A DNA stretch of 64,000 nucleotides, taken from positions 1,736,001 through 1,800,000 of the forward strand of contig NZ_CP158374.1 of assembly GCF_040267705.1 (NCBI RefSeq), read 5' to 3'. Below, piece by piece: positions 10,771 through 20,276 of the stretch. Made by a program: the position numbers and the translations under genes. A model generated the notes under the pieces. It ran no database searches, was not told the origin of the DNA, and worked only from the letters and a program-made list of their open reading frames with translations. Numbering within the stretch: the stretch's first letter is position 1; each line of letters starts with the position of its first letter. The stretch is from Agromyces sp. G08B096 (GTDB lineage Bacteria; Actinomycetota; Actinomycetes; Actinomycetales; Microbacteriaceae).

Positions 10771-11799
10771 GTGGGTGAGGGCGGGGAGCAGCCGGAGCGC
10801 CGGGCGAAGCCGGTGCCGGCCGTCGACCGGCAGTTCAGCCTCGTCCTGGCGCTGCTGGCCACCGAGGCCGGTCTGCTGAAGAGCGAGATCCTCTCGAGCG
10901 TGCGCGGGTACGCCGAGAAGTACGTCGAGGGCGGCCGCAACGACAACCTCGAGCGGCAGTTCGAACGCGACAAGGACGCGATCCGCGACCGCGGCATCCC
11001 GCTCGAGACGATCGAGTCGCCCGACCGTCCGGGCGACAACCAGTCGCTGCGCTACCGCATCCCGAAGGGGCGGTATGAGCTGCCCGAGTCGGTGCGGTTC
11101 ACTCCCGACGAGCTCGCGCTGCTGGGTCTCGCGGCTGAGGTGTGGCGCGAGGCATCCCTCTCCGACGACTCGCAGCGCGCCCTGACGAAGCTCCGCGGAC
11201 TCGGCATCGAGCCGCGCGAGCCCGTCATCGGCTACGCGCCGCGGCTGCGGGTGCGCGACGCCGCCTTCGAGCCGCTGCGTCGCGCACTCGACCGCCGTCA
11301 GACGGTGCGCTTCCGCTACTTCAAGCCGGGCTCGGCCGAGCCGCGTCCTCGCACCGTGGACCCCTACGCCGTGGTGCTGCACGAGGGGCGCTGGCACGTG
11401 CACGGCTACGACCACGGCGTCGCGGCCCCCCGCACCTTCCTGCTCTCCCGGATCACCGGCCCCGTCGAGCCCGTCGCCGGATCGACGTTCGACGCGCCCG
11501 AGGCGGGCATCCAAGACCGCGTGCTCGCCGACCTCGAGGCGCTCAGGCTGGCGAACGCGGCCGACCTGGCCGTCAGCGCGGGCAGCGACGCCGAGGTGCG
11601 TCTCGGGCGGCGCGCGGTGCTGCGCGACGAGGACGCGGGCGTCATCCGCCTGCACTACACGGATGCCGCGGTCTTCGCCGACGAGCTCGCCGGCTTCGGC
11701 CCGGAGGTCCGCGTGCTCGCGCCGGCGTCGCTCGCCGACGCGGTGCGCGAGCGACTGGCCCGCGTCGTCGCGGCGCACTGCGACGGGAGCGTGGACTGA
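10771..11799 (+). CDS. pafB: WYL-domain DNA-damage regulator PafB
   Basis: This 342-residue protein has an N-terminal winged helix-turn-helix (QFSLVLALLATEAGLLKSEI) and a WYL domain (TVRFRYF, then GRWHVHGYDHG). It forms with PafC the heteromeric activator of the LexA-independent DNA-damage response in mycobacteria. The name refers to clustering with the Pup ligase gene pafA, which is absent here. The start GTG lies 7 nt after TAGGAT (10758-10763) and is probably leaderless. Its stop overlaps the pafC start by one base (TGATG). Confidence 0.92.
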   Translation: MGEGGEQPERRAKPVPAVDRQFSLVLALLATEAGLLKSEILSSVRGYAEKYVEGGRNDNLERQFERDKDAIRDRGIPLETIESPDRPGDNQSLRYRIPKGRYELPESVRFTPDELALLGLAAEVWREASLSDDSQRALTKLRGLGIEPREPVIGYAPRLRVRDAAFEPLRRALDRRQTVRFRYFKPGSAEPRPRTVDPYAVVLHEGRWHVHGYDHGVAAPRTFLLSRITGPVEPVAGSTFDAPEAGIQDRVLADLEALRLANAADLAVSAGSDAEVRLGRRAVLRDEDAGVIRLHYTDAAVFADELAGFGPEVRVLAPASLADAVRERLARVVAAHCDGSVD

Positions 11800-12788
11800 T
11801 GGCCCAGCAGCGCGGACGCGCGCCCGACCAGCTCGTCTTCCTCCTCTCGCTCGTGCCCTACCTGCTCGAGCAGCGGGTCGTGGATGTGCCGACGGCGGCG
11901 GCGCACTTCGGCGTCGCGGAATCCGAGCTGCGCGACGCCGTGCGGCTCATCGCGACGTCGGGTCTGCCAGGCGCCACCGGCACGTACCAGGCCAACGACC
12001 TGTTCGACATCGACTGGGACGCGTTCGACGACGACGATGTGATCGTGATCGTGCACCACGTCGCGATCGACGACGCACCGCGGTTGTCGTCGCGCGAGGC
12101 CGCCGCGCTCATCGCCGGGTTGCAGTACCTGTCGTCGACGCCCGAGAACGCGGGCCGGGCGCAGCTGGACGCGCTGCTCGCGAAGCTCACCGCCGGCGCC
12201 TCGGCGACGCCGATCAGGCTCGCGGTCGCCGAGACCGAATCGGATGCCGCGCTCACCGTCGCCCGCCGTGCGGTCACCGAGGGTCGTCAGCTCGAGTTCG
12301 ACTACCGCAACGCGCTGGGGGAGCGGAGCCGTCGCCGGGTCGATCCCCTGCGGATCGCCTCGCTCGGCGCGGACTGGTATCTGCAGGCGTACGACCACCT
12401 GCGCGAGGACTTCCGCAACTTCCGCGTCGACCGGATGAGCGACCTCGTCGTGAGCGAGCAGCCCATCGACGACCACAGCGACCGCGAGGTTCCCGAGGCG
12501 CTGTTCCACGGTTCCGAGACCGACCTCGACGTCGTCGTCGATGTCGCGCCCGACGCCCTGCCCCTCATCGCCGACTACCTCGCCGACTCCAGCCAGGAGG
12601 AGGTCGACGGACGGCTCCGGGTGACGCTCAGGGTCGCGCACTTCCACGGACTCAAGCGGCTCGTCGCCGGGCTGCCCGGGCTCGTGACCGTCGTGGCGCC
12701 GGCTGAGGCGCGAGCCGTCGTCGCCGACTGGGCGCAGGCCGGGCTCGAGGGCTACGGCGACGGCGAGGCATCCGTCCCGGGGCGCTGA
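11799..12788 (+). CDS. pafC: WYL-domain DNA-damage regulator PafC
   Basis: The 329-residue partner of PafB has an N-terminal DNA-binding domain (PDQLVFLLSLVPYLLEQR) and a WYL domain (LEFDYRNALGERSRRRVDP, then DWYLQAYDH). A WCX-type C-terminal extension follows. In mycobacteria PafB and PafC act together and respond to single-stranded DNA through the WYL domains. The ATG at 11799 overlaps the pafB stop, so the two are translated from one message. The gene is followed by tatA. Confidence 0.92.
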   Translation: MAQQRGRAPDQLVFLLSLVPYLLEQRVVDVPTAAAHFGVAESELRDAVRLIATSGLPGATGTYQANDLFDIDWDAFDDDDVIVIVHHVAIDDAPRLSSREAAALIAGLQYLSSTPENAGRAQLDALLAKLTAGASATPIRLAVAETESDAALTVARRAVTEGRQLEFDYRNALGERSRRRVDPLRIASLGADWYLQAYDHLREDFRNFRVDRMSDLVVSEQPIDDHSDREVPEALFHGSETDLDVVVDVAPDALPLIADYLADSSQEEVDGRLRVTLRVAHFHGLKRLVAGLPGLVTVVAPAEARAVVADWAQAGLEGYGDGEASVPGR

Positions 12789-12852
12789 GTCGCGACCCGG
12801 GCGACCGGCTAGACTGTGGTCACCATCCCCACTGAGCATTGGACGAATACCC

Positions 12853-13107
12853 ATGTGGCAAGGCTTCACCGGTTGGCATGCGCTGATCATCCTCGTGGTC
12901 ATCCTGCTGCTGTTCGGCGCGCCGAAGCTCCCCGCCCTTGCGCGCAGCCTCGGCCAGTCGATGAAGATCCTGAAGACCGAGGTCCGCTCCGACAAGGGCG
13001 ACGGCGACACCGGTGACGACACGGCCGCGGGCAAGGGCGCTGCGACGGTCTCGTCCGAGGAGAAGCCGAAGACGGCCGGGAGCACGGACTCCGGCACGAA
13101 CGCCTGA
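12853..13107 (+). CDS. tatA: Sec-independent translocase subunit TatA
   Basis: This 84-residue protein is the pore-forming subunit of the twin-arginine translocon. A single N-terminal membrane helix (HALIILVVILLLFG) is followed by the family motif FGAPKLPALARSLG, an amphipathic helix, and a charged, Gly-rich tail. A TAGACT -10 box at about 12811 precedes a leader of some 35 nt. tatC follows 5 bp after the stop. Confidence 0.95.
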   Translation: MWQGFTGWHALIILVVILLLFGAPKLPALARSLGQSMKILKTEVRSDKGDGDTGDDTAAGKGAATVSSEEKPKTAGSTDSGTNA

Positions 13108-13112
13108 CCGGC

Positions 13113-13919
13113 GTGACCGCGGTGAAGGATCGCGGTGAGAAGAACCGCGAGAAGCGGATGTCGCTCGCCGCGCACCTGCTCGAGCTGCGCAACCGGCTCT
13201 TCATCTCGGCGACGGCCATCGTCGTCGGCATGGTCGTGGGCTGGATCCTGACGGACCTCTTCGTCTGGGAGGCCATTCAGGAGCCGGTGCAGCGGGTCGC
13301 CGAGGCGCGCGGCGACGATGTCGAGACGGCGATCGTCTTCCCGACGATCGCCAGTGCGTTCGACCTGCGCCTGCAGATCGCGTTCACGCTCGGCATCGTC
13401 ATCTCCGCGCCGGTGTGGCTCTACCAGATCTTCGCGTTCCTGGTGCCGGGGCTGAACCAGCGCGAGCGCAAGTTCACGCTCGGGTTCTTCCTGTCCGCCA
13501 TCCCGCTGTTCTTCGCCGGCTGTGCAGCGGGCTGGTTCGTGCTGCCGAACATCGTCAAGCTGCTGACGTCGTTCGTGCCCGAGGGGGCGATGTCGCTGCT
13601 GACCGCTCGCGAGTACATCGACTTCGTGCTGAAGCTCGTCCTCGCCATCGGCATCGCATTCGTGGTGCCCGTGTTCATCGTCCTGCTGAACTTCGCGGGC
13701 GTCCTCAGCGCGGCGTCGATCATCAAGAGCTGGCGGGTCGCGATCCTCGTGATCGTGCTGTTCACCGCGCTGGCCACGCCGTCGGCCGACGTCGTCTCGA
13801 TGTTCATCCTCGCCATCCCCATGATCGGGTTGTACTTCGCCGCCTGGGGGGTCGCTGTCCTGCACGACCGTCGCCTCGAGCGCCGCCAGCGCGAGGAGTT
13901 CGGCGCGGCGCTGACCTGA
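13113..13919 (+). CDS. tatC: Sec-independent translocase subunit TatC
   Basis: The 268-residue receptor subunit of the Tat translocon has six membrane segments. It recognises twin-arginine signal peptides. The conserved N-terminal block is MSLAAHLLELRNRLF, and conserved loop and helix segments include FVVPVFIVLLNFAGV and LFTALATPSADVVSMFILAIPM. I chose the GTG at 13113; a GTG slightly downstream (VKDRGEK) is possible. TatA is adjacent; no tatB is seen here. Confidence 0.95.
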   Translation: MTAVKDRGEKNREKRMSLAAHLLELRNRLFISATAIVVGMVVGWILTDLFVWEAIQEPVQRVAEARGDDVETAIVFPTIASAFDLRLQIAFTLGIVISAPVWLYQIFAFLVPGLNQRERKFTLGFFLSAIPLFFAGCAAGWFVLPNIVKLLTSFVPEGAMSLLTAREYIDFVLKLVLAIGIAFVVPVFIVLLNFAGVLSAASIIKSWRVAILVIVLFTALATPSADVVSMFILAIPMIGLYFAAWGVAVLHDRRLERRQREEFGAALT

Positions 13920-13957
13920 TGGGCGGCGCCCGCGCCACCGCTGTCTAGGCTGGGGAC

Positions 13958-16384
13958 ATGAGCCTCAGTCCGGCGGAACGTTATGCGCTCTCCCGTCAGC
14001 AGCGCCGGCAGCCGAGACTCGCGGAGTTCGCCGCCGAGCAGCGGTTCGACCTCGACGAGTTCCAGCGGGCGGCCTGCGCGTCGCTCGACGAGGGCCGGAG
14101 CGTGCTCGTGGCCGCCCCCACGGGCGCCGGCAAGACCGTCGTCGCCGAGTTCGCGGTGTATCTCGCGATGCAGTCGGCCGGCGACAAGGTCTTCTACACG
14201 ACCCCGATCAAGGCGCTGTCGAACCAGAAATACCAGGAGTTCGCCGACCGGTGGGGCGCCGACCAGGTGGGCCTGCTCACCGGCGACACGAACATCAACT
14301 CGGGCGCCCGCATCGTCGTGATGACCACCGAGGTGCTGCGGAACATGCTCTACGCCGACTCCCCGCTCCTCGATCGGCTCGCCGTCGTCGTGATGGACGA
14401 GGTGCACTACCTCGCCGACCGCTTCCGCGGTGCGGTCTGGGAGGAGGTCATCATCCACCTTCCCGAGGCCGTGCGGCTGGTGTCGCTGTCCGCGACGGTG
14501 TCGAACGCCGAGGAGTTCGGCGACTGGCTCCAGGCCGTCCGCGGCGACACCGACGTCATCGTGTCCGAGGAGCGCCCGGTGCCGCTCGAGCAGCACGTCC
14601 TCGTCCGGCAGAAGCTCATCGACCTGTTCGACTCGAGCGGCCAGGCCGCGACCCACCGGGTCAACCCTGAGCTGCAGCAGCTCGCACGCTCGGGTGCCCG
14701 CTCCCTCGGGACGAGGTCGCAGCGCGGTCGCCGCGGCGGCGACCGGGGGCGGTACCACCGCGCCGATCAGGGCGCGCGGATGGATCGCCCTGAGGTGATC
14801 GCGATGCTGCAGGCCAAACACCTCCTGCCCGCGATCGTCTTCATCTTCTCCCGGGCGGGCTGCGACCAGGCGGTCCGCCAGGTGCTGCGCAGCGGCATCC
14901 GCCTCACCGACGCGGTGGAGCGCGAGGAGATCCGGCAGGTCGTCGAAGCCCGGGCCCGACTGCTCCGCGACGAGGATCTCGCGGTGCTCGGTTACTGGGA
15001 GTGGCTCGAGGGACTCGAGCGGGGCGTCGCCGCCCACCACGCGGGCATGCTTCCGGCCTTCAAGGAGATCGTCGAGGAGCTCTTCCAGGCGAAGCTGCTG
15101 AAGGTGGTCTTCGCGACCGAGACGCTCGCGCTCGGCGTCAACATGCCCGCGCGCTCGGTCGTGCTGGAGAAACTGGAGAAGTTCAACGGCGAGGCACGCG
15201 TGCCGATCACGCCGGGGGAGTACACGCAGCTCACCGGTCGCGCGGGCCGTCGCGGGATCGATGTCGAGGGGCACTCGGTGATCGCCTGGGCCGACGGCCT
15301 CGACCCCGAAGCGGTCGCCTCGCTCGCCTCCCGCCGGAGCTACCCGCTGAACTCGAGCTTCAAGCCGACCTACAACATGGCGGTGAACCTCATCGACCAG
15401 TTCGGGCGCGAGCGCACCCGCCAGGTGCTGGAGCTCTCGTTCGCCCAGTTCCAGGCAGACCGCGCCGTCGTCGATCTCGCCCGCACCCTGCGGAAGCAGG
15501 AGGACTCGATGGCCGGCTACGAGCAGTCGATGCAGTGCCACCTCGGCGATTTCGGCGAGTACTTCGGGCTGCGCCGGCGGATCGCCGACCTCGAGCGCCA
15601 GATGGCGAAAGGCAACCCGCCCCACGGACAGCGGGAGCGCCTGCAACGCGAGCTGAACGGCGTGCGGAAAGCGATGCGCGCGCACCCCTGCCACGGCTGC
15701 GCCGAGCGGGAGGCGCATGCCCGGTGGGCCGAGCGCTGGTGGCGGCTGAAGAAGGAGCACGACCAGCTGCAAGGCCAGATCCGGAGCCGGACCGGCCAGG
15801 TCGCGAAGCGGTTCGACCGGGTCACCGAGGTGCTCGAGCAGCTCGGCTACCTCGAGCGCGACGACCGCGGCGAGCTCGTCTCGAGCTCGGCTGGGCGCAT
15901 CCTGAAGCGGATCTACGGGGAACGTGACCTGCTGGTGGCCGAATGCCTCCGCCGGGGCATGTGGGAGGGCCTCGACTCGGCCGGGCTCGCCGCCATGGCG
16001 GCCGCGCTGGTCTACGAACCCCGCCGCGACGACCGCGGGGTCGAGTACCGGCTCCCGAAGGGACGCTTCCGCTCCGCGCTCGAACGGACGACCGATGCGT
16101 GGGCGGTGCTCGACGACCTCGAGCGCGACCACCGGCTCGCGGGCAGCGAGGCTCCGTCACCCGCGCTCGCGCAGGCCATGTGGTCGTGGGCCCGCGGCGC
16201 GGGCCTCGGCACCGTGCTCGACGACACCGACCTCGCCGCGGGCGACTTCGTGCGCCTGACGAAGCAGGTCATCGATCTGCTCGACCAGATCTCGATCGTC
16301 GCCGACGCCGAGCTGAGTGCGACCGCGCGCGCCGCGATCGACGGAGTGCGTCGCGGCGTCGTGATCGACGGCGCGGTGGCCTGA
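13958..16384 (+). CDS. helY: DEAD/DEAH-box RNA helicase HelY
   Basis: This 808-residue Ski2/Mtr4-like superfamily 2 helicase has Walker A APTGAGKTVVAEFAV near residue 50, the DEVH box VVMDEVHYLADRF, motif III SLSATVSN, and motif VI QLTGRAGRRGID. A C-terminal DSHCT domain contains a Cys pair (CHGCAERE) and a coiled segment. The biochemical role in actinobacteria is not settled; RNA turnover is inferred from the Ski2 family. The ATG lies 6 nt after TAGGCT (13946-13951), so it is probably leaderless. The position after tatC matches the conserved pafBC-tatAC-helY block. Confidence 0.93.
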   Translation: MSLSPAERYALSRQQRRQPRLAEFAAEQRFDLDEFQRAACASLDEGRSVLVAAPTGAGKTVVAEFAVYLAMQSAGDKVFYTTPIKALSNQKYQEFADRWGADQVGLLTGDTNINSGARIVVMTTEVLRNMLYADSPLLDRLAVVVMDEVHYLADRFRGAVWEEVIIHLPEAVRLVSLSATVSNAEEFGDWLQAVRGDTDVIVSEERPVPLEQHVLVRQKLIDLFDSSGQAATHRVNPELQQLARSGARSLGTRSQRGRRGGDRGRYHRADQGARMDRPEVIAMLQAKHLLPAIVFIFSRAGCDQAVRQVLRSGIRLTDAVEREEIRQVVEARARLLRDEDLAVLGYWEWLEGLERGVAAHHAGMLPAFKEIVEELFQAKLLKVVFATETLALGVNMPARSVVLEKLEKFNGEARVPITPGEYTQLTGRAGRRGIDVEGHSVIAWADGLDPEAVASLASRRSYPLNSSFKPTYNMAVNLIDQFGRERTRQVLELSFAQFQADRAVVDLARTLRKQEDSMAGYEQSMQCHLGDFGEYFGLRRRIADLERQMAKGNPPHGQRERLQRELNGVRKAMRAHPCHGCAEREAHARWAERWWRLKKEHDQLQGQIRSRTGQVAKRFDRVTEVLEQLGYLERDDRGELVSSSAGRILKRIYGERDLLVAECLRRGMWEGLDSAGLAAMAAALVYEPRRDDRGVEYRLPKGRFRSALERTTDAWAVLDDLERDHRLAGSEAPSPALAQAMWSWARGAGLGTVLDDTDLAAGDFVRLTKQVIDLLDQISIVADAELSATARAAIDGVRRGVVIDGAVA

Positions 16385-16441
16385 GTCGCTCGTGCGGCCA
16401 CGCGTGCGGCGGCGCTGCCGACCTCGCTTAGGCTGAACGTC

Positions 16442-18010
16442 GTGCCCGAGTACCCCCGCCCTCTTCTGCCGTGGTGGGCCGCCGCCCCGGTCGCCGTGCT
16501 CGCCGGGTTCGTCTACGACTGGGGCTTTCCCGACATCGGCATCTGGCCCTTCGCGTTCGCCGGCATCGCGCTCGTGCTGCTCGCCCAGATCGGCCGCTCG
16601 GCCTGGGGCGGGCTCCTCATCGGCTACCTGTTCGGCGCGACGTTCTACCTCGTGCACGTCGAGTGGACGAGCCGGTACCTCGGTCCGGTGCCGTGGCTCG
16701 CGCTCTCGCTCTTCGAAGCGGTGTTCGTCGCGCTCGGGGGGCTCGCCATCACCCTGGCCTACCGGTGGCTTCCCCGCGCCGCGAGCGGACGCTGGATGCG
16801 GCTCGTGGCACTGCCCGCCCTCGTCGCCGGCCTCTGGACCACTCGTGAGCTCGCGATCGGCACGGTGCCCTACGGCGGCTTTCCGTGGGCGCGAGCGGCG
16901 CACAGCCAGTCGCTGAGCCCGTTCGCGGAGACCGTGTCGTGGGTGGGGCAGCTCGGGCTCAGCTTCCTGATGGTCTTCATCGCCGCGGCCCTCATCGAGT
17001 GGGCCCGCGTCGGCGCGTGGCGTGACCTCAGGACCGCGCTTCCCGCCCTCCTCGCGATCGTCGTCGGCATGGTCCTGCCCGCGTGGCCGACGAGCGCGGG
17101 CGAAAACCTCCGCGTCGCTAGCGTGCAGGGGAACGGCCCGGCCGGCTACTTCGACGAGCGCGAGCGCGGCGATGTCCTGCGCAGCCAGCTCGAGGCGACC
17201 GCCCCTGTCCTCGACGAGGACGGCATCGACGTGCTGCTGTGGCCCGAGGGCTCCGTCGACATCGACCCGACGCGCGACCCGGCCACTGCCGCCACGCTCG
17301 ACCGGCTCGCGGGCCGGCTCGACGGGGCGCCGCTCGTGGTGAACACCGTGACGGTCGACGGCGATGACGAAGACGCCCGCTTCTACAACACCTCGCTCCT
17401 CTGGGAGGAAGGCGAGGGGGCGGTCGACCGCTATTCGAAGCGGCATCCGGTGCCGTTCGGCGAGTACATCCCCGACCGCGACTTCTACATGCTCTTCGCC
17501 CCCGACCTGATCTCGCTCGTGCAGCGCGGATACTCACCGGGCACCGACGCGCCCGTCTTCGACCTCGGCGACGCGATCGCCGGACTCGCCATCTGCTTCG
17601 ACGTCATCTACGACGACGTCATCTGGCAGGGCGCGCGCGAGGGAGCCGAGGTCTACCTCCTGCAGACCAACAACGCCGACTTCCGGAACACGGACGAAAA
17701 CCTCCAGCAGCTCGCGATCGCGCGACTCCGGGCGATCGAGACCGGGCGGTCGGTGGTGAACATCTCGACGGTCGGCACGAGCCAGGTCATCGAGGCCGAC
17801 GGACGCACGATCGACGCGCTGCCCGCCGACGAGCCCGGCGCCATGGTGACGGACGTGACGCTCCGCACCGGCCTCACCCCGGCGGTCGTGCTGGGGGAGT
17901 GGATCCCGGGGGTCATCGCGTCGGGGTCACTGGCGGGCCTGGTGCTCTGCGGCGTGCTGGCGCGGCGCCGGCGGACCGCAGTGTCCGCGGACGAGGCCCC
18001 CACGGTCTGA
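16442..18010 (+). CDS. lnt: apolipoprotein N-acyltransferase Lnt
   Basis: This 522-residue membrane enzyme adds the third acyl chain to the N-terminal Cys of lipoproteins. About six to seven N-terminal helices precede a periplasmic-side nitrilase-fold domain. The Glu-Lys-Cys catalytic triad appears as WPEGSVD, YSKRHPVPFGEY and AICFDVIYDD. A C-terminal helix closes the protein. The GTG start lies 7 nt after TAGGCT (16429-16434). In mycobacteria the equivalent gene is fused to a polyprenol-phosphate-mannose synthase next to rbpA; here no mannose synthase gene separates lnt from rbpA. Confidence 0.92.
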   Translation: MPEYPRPLLPWWAAAPVAVLAGFVYDWGFPDIGIWPFAFAGIALVLLAQIGRSAWGGLLIGYLFGATFYLVHVEWTSRYLGPVPWLALSLFEAVFVALGGLAITLAYRWLPRAASGRWMRLVALPALVAGLWTTRELAIGTVPYGGFPWARAAHSQSLSPFAETVSWVGQLGLSFLMVFIAAALIEWARVGAWRDLRTALPALLAIVVGMVLPAWPTSAGENLRVASVQGNGPAGYFDERERGDVLRSQLEATAPVLDEDGIDVLLWPEGSVDIDPTRDPATAATLDRLAGRLDGAPLVVNTVTVDGDDEDARFYNTSLLWEEGEGAVDRYSKRHPVPFGEYIPDRDFYMLFAPDLISLVQRGYSPGTDAPVFDLGDAIAGLAICFDVIYDDVIWQGAREGAEVYLLQTNNADFRNTDENLQQLAIARLRAIETGRSVVNISTVGTSQVIEADGRTIDALPADEPGAMVTDVTLRTGLTPAVVLGEWIPGVIASGSLAGLVLCGVLARRRRTAVSADEAPTV

Positions 18011-18049
18011 CGCCTCCGTCGTCCGAGGTCATCGCCGACGGCGACAAGA

Positions 18050-18078
18050 ACGCCGGCTCGGAGCATCCGAGCCGGCGT
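18050..18078. terminator. bidirectional terminator between lnt and rbpA
   Basis: A perfect 12-bp stem (18050-18061 with 18067-18078) closes the loop AGCAT. It lies between the convergent lnt and rbpA stops and can serve both. Confidence 0.8.
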
Positions 18079-18094
18079 CGACGGTGGGCGTGGG

Positions 18095-18460
18095 TCAGGC
18101 GGACTTCTGCGTCTGTCCCCGGCGCGCCCGCAGCCACTGCAGGCGCTCCTCGAGGAGCTCCTCGAGCTCGGGGATGGTGCGACGCTCGAGCAGCATGTCC
18201 CAGTGGGTGCGCGCGACCTTCTCACCCGAACGGTCGACCTCGACTGGCTTCTGGTCGACCAGCAGGGTCGCGTTGTGACCGCAGAAGCGGCACTCCCAGG
18301 TGTCGGGGATCTCGGCCTCGGTCGAGAAGGTCATCACGGTGTCGCGGCCGCAGTCGGCACAGCGGTAGGTGTACTCCGCGCGATCCGCGAACACCACGCC
18401 GTCTTCGCTCTGCAGGCTCTGCGCCCCGATTCGCATTCCGCGAAGGCTTCGGTCTGCCAT
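18095..18460 (-). CDS. rbpA: RNA polymerase-binding protein RbpA
   Basis: This 121-residue actinobacteria-specific transcription factor binds RNA polymerase and the primary sigma factor and stabilises open complexes. The N-terminus MADRSLRGMRIGAQSLQSE matches the family's sigma-interacting tail. The core zinc-type fold has CADCGRD and CRFCGHN, and the C-terminal sigma-interaction domain reads HWDMLLERRTIPELEELL. The ATG at 18460 follows AGGAG with good spacing. TATACC and TAGACG lie upstream on the minus strand as candidate -10 boxes. Confidence 0.97.
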   Translation of the reverse strand: MADRSLRGMRIGAQSLQSEDGVVFADRAEYTYRCADCGRDTVMTFSTEAEIPDTWECRFCGHNATLLVDQKPVEVDRSGEKVARTHWDMLLERRTIPELEELLEERLQWLRARRGQTQKSA

Positions 18461-18544
18461 AACGGCTCCTCTCGATCGTCTACAGGTATAAACGATCAAG
18501 CTGGACATTCCCTTGCCGCCCGCTGATGGTTTCGCGGGGGATTC

Positions 18545-19300
18545 TCAGCTTCGTGCTCGGATGAGCGGAAGTGCGAGGTCGGCGCGATCGGTGACGAGGC
18601 CGTCGACGCCGAGCGCGAGCAGGCGACGCATGTCGTCGGGGTCGTTCACCGTCCACACGTGCACCTCGGCACCGGCCGCGTGCGCCAGAGCGATGAGCGG
18701 GGGAGTGACCACGCGCAGTGCGCCGGCACGCTCGGGCACCTGCAGCGCCTGTGCACCCGCCAACGCCCGGACCATGGCGCCCTTCCGACCGAGCGGTGCC
18801 GCGAACACGGCCCGGACCACGCCGCCACGACCGGCCGAGGTCGCGACGCCAGGAACCGCAGTCGCGAGTCGCCGGCGTCGTCGGTCGGAGAAGCTCGTGA
18901 GCAGGACCCGCCCGGCGGACCCGGTACGCCGCACCGCGGCGACCGTGGCCTCGACGGCCGCCTCCACCTTGACGTCGATGTTGAACCGCAGCGTCGGGAA
19001 CGCGTCGAGGGCCTCCTCGAGCGTCGCGAAGCCGGCTCCCGCCCCCAGGTCGACCGCCCGGAGCTCATCCATCGTGAGTGCGCTCACCGGCACCTCGTCT
19101 CCGGCGACTCGCGCCAGCGTGGGGTCATGCGCGATCGCCGCCACGCCGTCACGACTGAGATGCACGTCGGTCTCGACGTACTCGGCGCCCACGGCACGTG
19201 CCGCCTCGAACGCGGGCAGGGTGTTCTCGGGCGCCTCGAGCGCCAGTCCGCGATGCGCGAGCACTCGCGGGGACGCCGGCTCGAAGTACCCCGATGCCAC
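18545..19300 (-). CDS. glycerophosphodiester phosphodiesterase
   Basis: This 251-residue GDPD-family TIM-barrel enzyme hydrolyses glycerophosphodiesters to glycerol 3-phosphate and an alcohol. The signature residues are HRG in LAHRGLALEAPENT, E-T-D in YVETDVHLSRDG, and H in AIAHDPTLAR. VWTVNDPDDMRRLLALGVDGLVTDRADL is the usual C-terminal strand set. No signal peptide is seen, so it is probably cytosolic. It lies 7 bp after the SPFH gene on the same strand and may be part of the nfeD-SPFH-GDPD operon. Confidence 0.92.
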   Translation of the reverse strand: MASGYFEPASPRVLAHRGLALEAPENTLPAFEAARAVGAEYVETDVHLSRDGVAAIAHDPTLARVAGDEVPVSALTMDELRAVDLGAGAGFATLEEALDAFPTLRFNIDVKVEAAVEATVAAVRRTGSAGRVLLTSFSDRRRRRLATAVPGVATSAGRGGVVRAVFAAPLGRKGAMVRALAGAQALQVPERAGALRVVTPPLIALAHAAGAEVHVWTVNDPDDMRRLLALGVDGLVTDRADLALPLIRARS

Positions 19301-19307
19301 GGGATCT

Positions 19308-20276
19308 CTACGCCGACGGCCGCTCGCCGCCCGGCGCCTCAGTGGCGTTCGGACCCGAAGCCGTCGCCGAGCCCGGCGCCGCCCTCGGAACCGGGCCGGG
19401 CGTGAACGCGCGGCCGATGCCCTTCAGCGCCTCCGTCAGCTCGCTCGGCACGATCCACAGCTTGTTGGCCTGACCCTGCGCGAGCTGCGGAAGCGTCTGC
19501 AGATACTGGTACGCGAGCAGCTTCGGGTCGGCGTCGCCCTCGTGGATGGCGCGGAACACGGTCTGAATCGCCTCCGCCTCGCCCTGGGCGCGGAGCACCG
19601 CCGCCTTCGCGTCGCCCTCCGCGCGGAGGATCTCGGCCTGCCGGAGGCCCTCGGCTTCGAGGATCGCCGACTGCTTGGTGCCCTCCGCGGTGAGGATCGC
19701 GGCGCGGCGGTCCCGCTCGGCGCGCATCTGCTTCTCCATCGAGTCCTGGATGGACACGGGCGGATCGATCGCCTTGAGCTCGACCCGCGAGACGCGGATG
19801 CCCCACTTGCCGGTGGCCTCATCGAGCACGATGCGGAGCTGTCCGTTGATGTTGTCGCGGCTCGTGAGCGCCTCTTCGAGGTTCAGCCCGCCCACGACGT
19901 TGCGGAGCGTCGTCGTGGTCAGCTGCTCCACCGCGCCCAGGTAGTTCGCGATCTCGTAGGTCGCCGCGCGGGCGTCGGTGACCTGGAAGTAGACGACGGT
20001 GTCGATCGAGACGACGAGGTTGTCTTCGGTGATCACCGGCTGCGGCGGGAAGGACACCACCTGCTCGCGCATGTCGACGAGCGGACGGAGCCGGTCGATG
20101 AAGGGCACGAGCACGTTCAGACCCGGCGTGAGCGTCTTGTGATAGCGGCCGAGCCGCTCCACGACGCCCGAGTACGCCTGGGGGATGATCCGGATCGACC
20201 GCGCCAGGACGACGATGACGAAGATGACGATCGCGATGACGACGATCGTCACGATGATCGTGGACAGGTCGATCAC
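19308..20276 (-). CDS. SPFH/Band 7 membrane protein (stomatin/QmcA-like)
   Basis: The 322-residue protein has an N-terminal membrane anchor (IIVTIVVIAIVIFVIVVLA) and an SPFH domain (AYSGVVERLGRYHKTLTPGLNVLVPFID). A long Ala/Glu-rich coiled coil (AAILTAEGTKQSAILEAEGL) follows, then a Pro/Ala-rich tail. Family members organise membrane microdomains and work with NfeD proteins. Its ATG overlaps the nfeD-like stop by four bases, so the two are coupled. Confidence 0.93.
   Translation of the reverse strand: MIDLSTIIVTIVVIAIVIFVIVVLARSIRIIPQAYSGVVERLGRYHKTLTPGLNVLVPFIDRLRPLVDMREQVVSFPPQPVITEDNLVVSIDTVVYFQVTDARAATYEIANYLGAVEQLTTTTLRNVVGGLNLEEALTSRDNINGQLRIVLDEATGKWGIRVSRVELKAIDPPVSIQDSMEKQMRAERDRRAAILTAEGTKQSAILEAEGLRQAEILRAEGDAKAAVLRAQGEAEAIQTVFRAIHEGDADPKLLAYQYLQTLPQLAQGQANKLWIVPSELTEALKGIGRAFTPGPVPRAAPGSATASGPNATEAPGGERPSA

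Noticed and set aside
13421-16132. 903-codon open frame on the minus strand
   Set aside because: It is antisense to tatC and helY, whose motifs are unmistakable on the plus strand.
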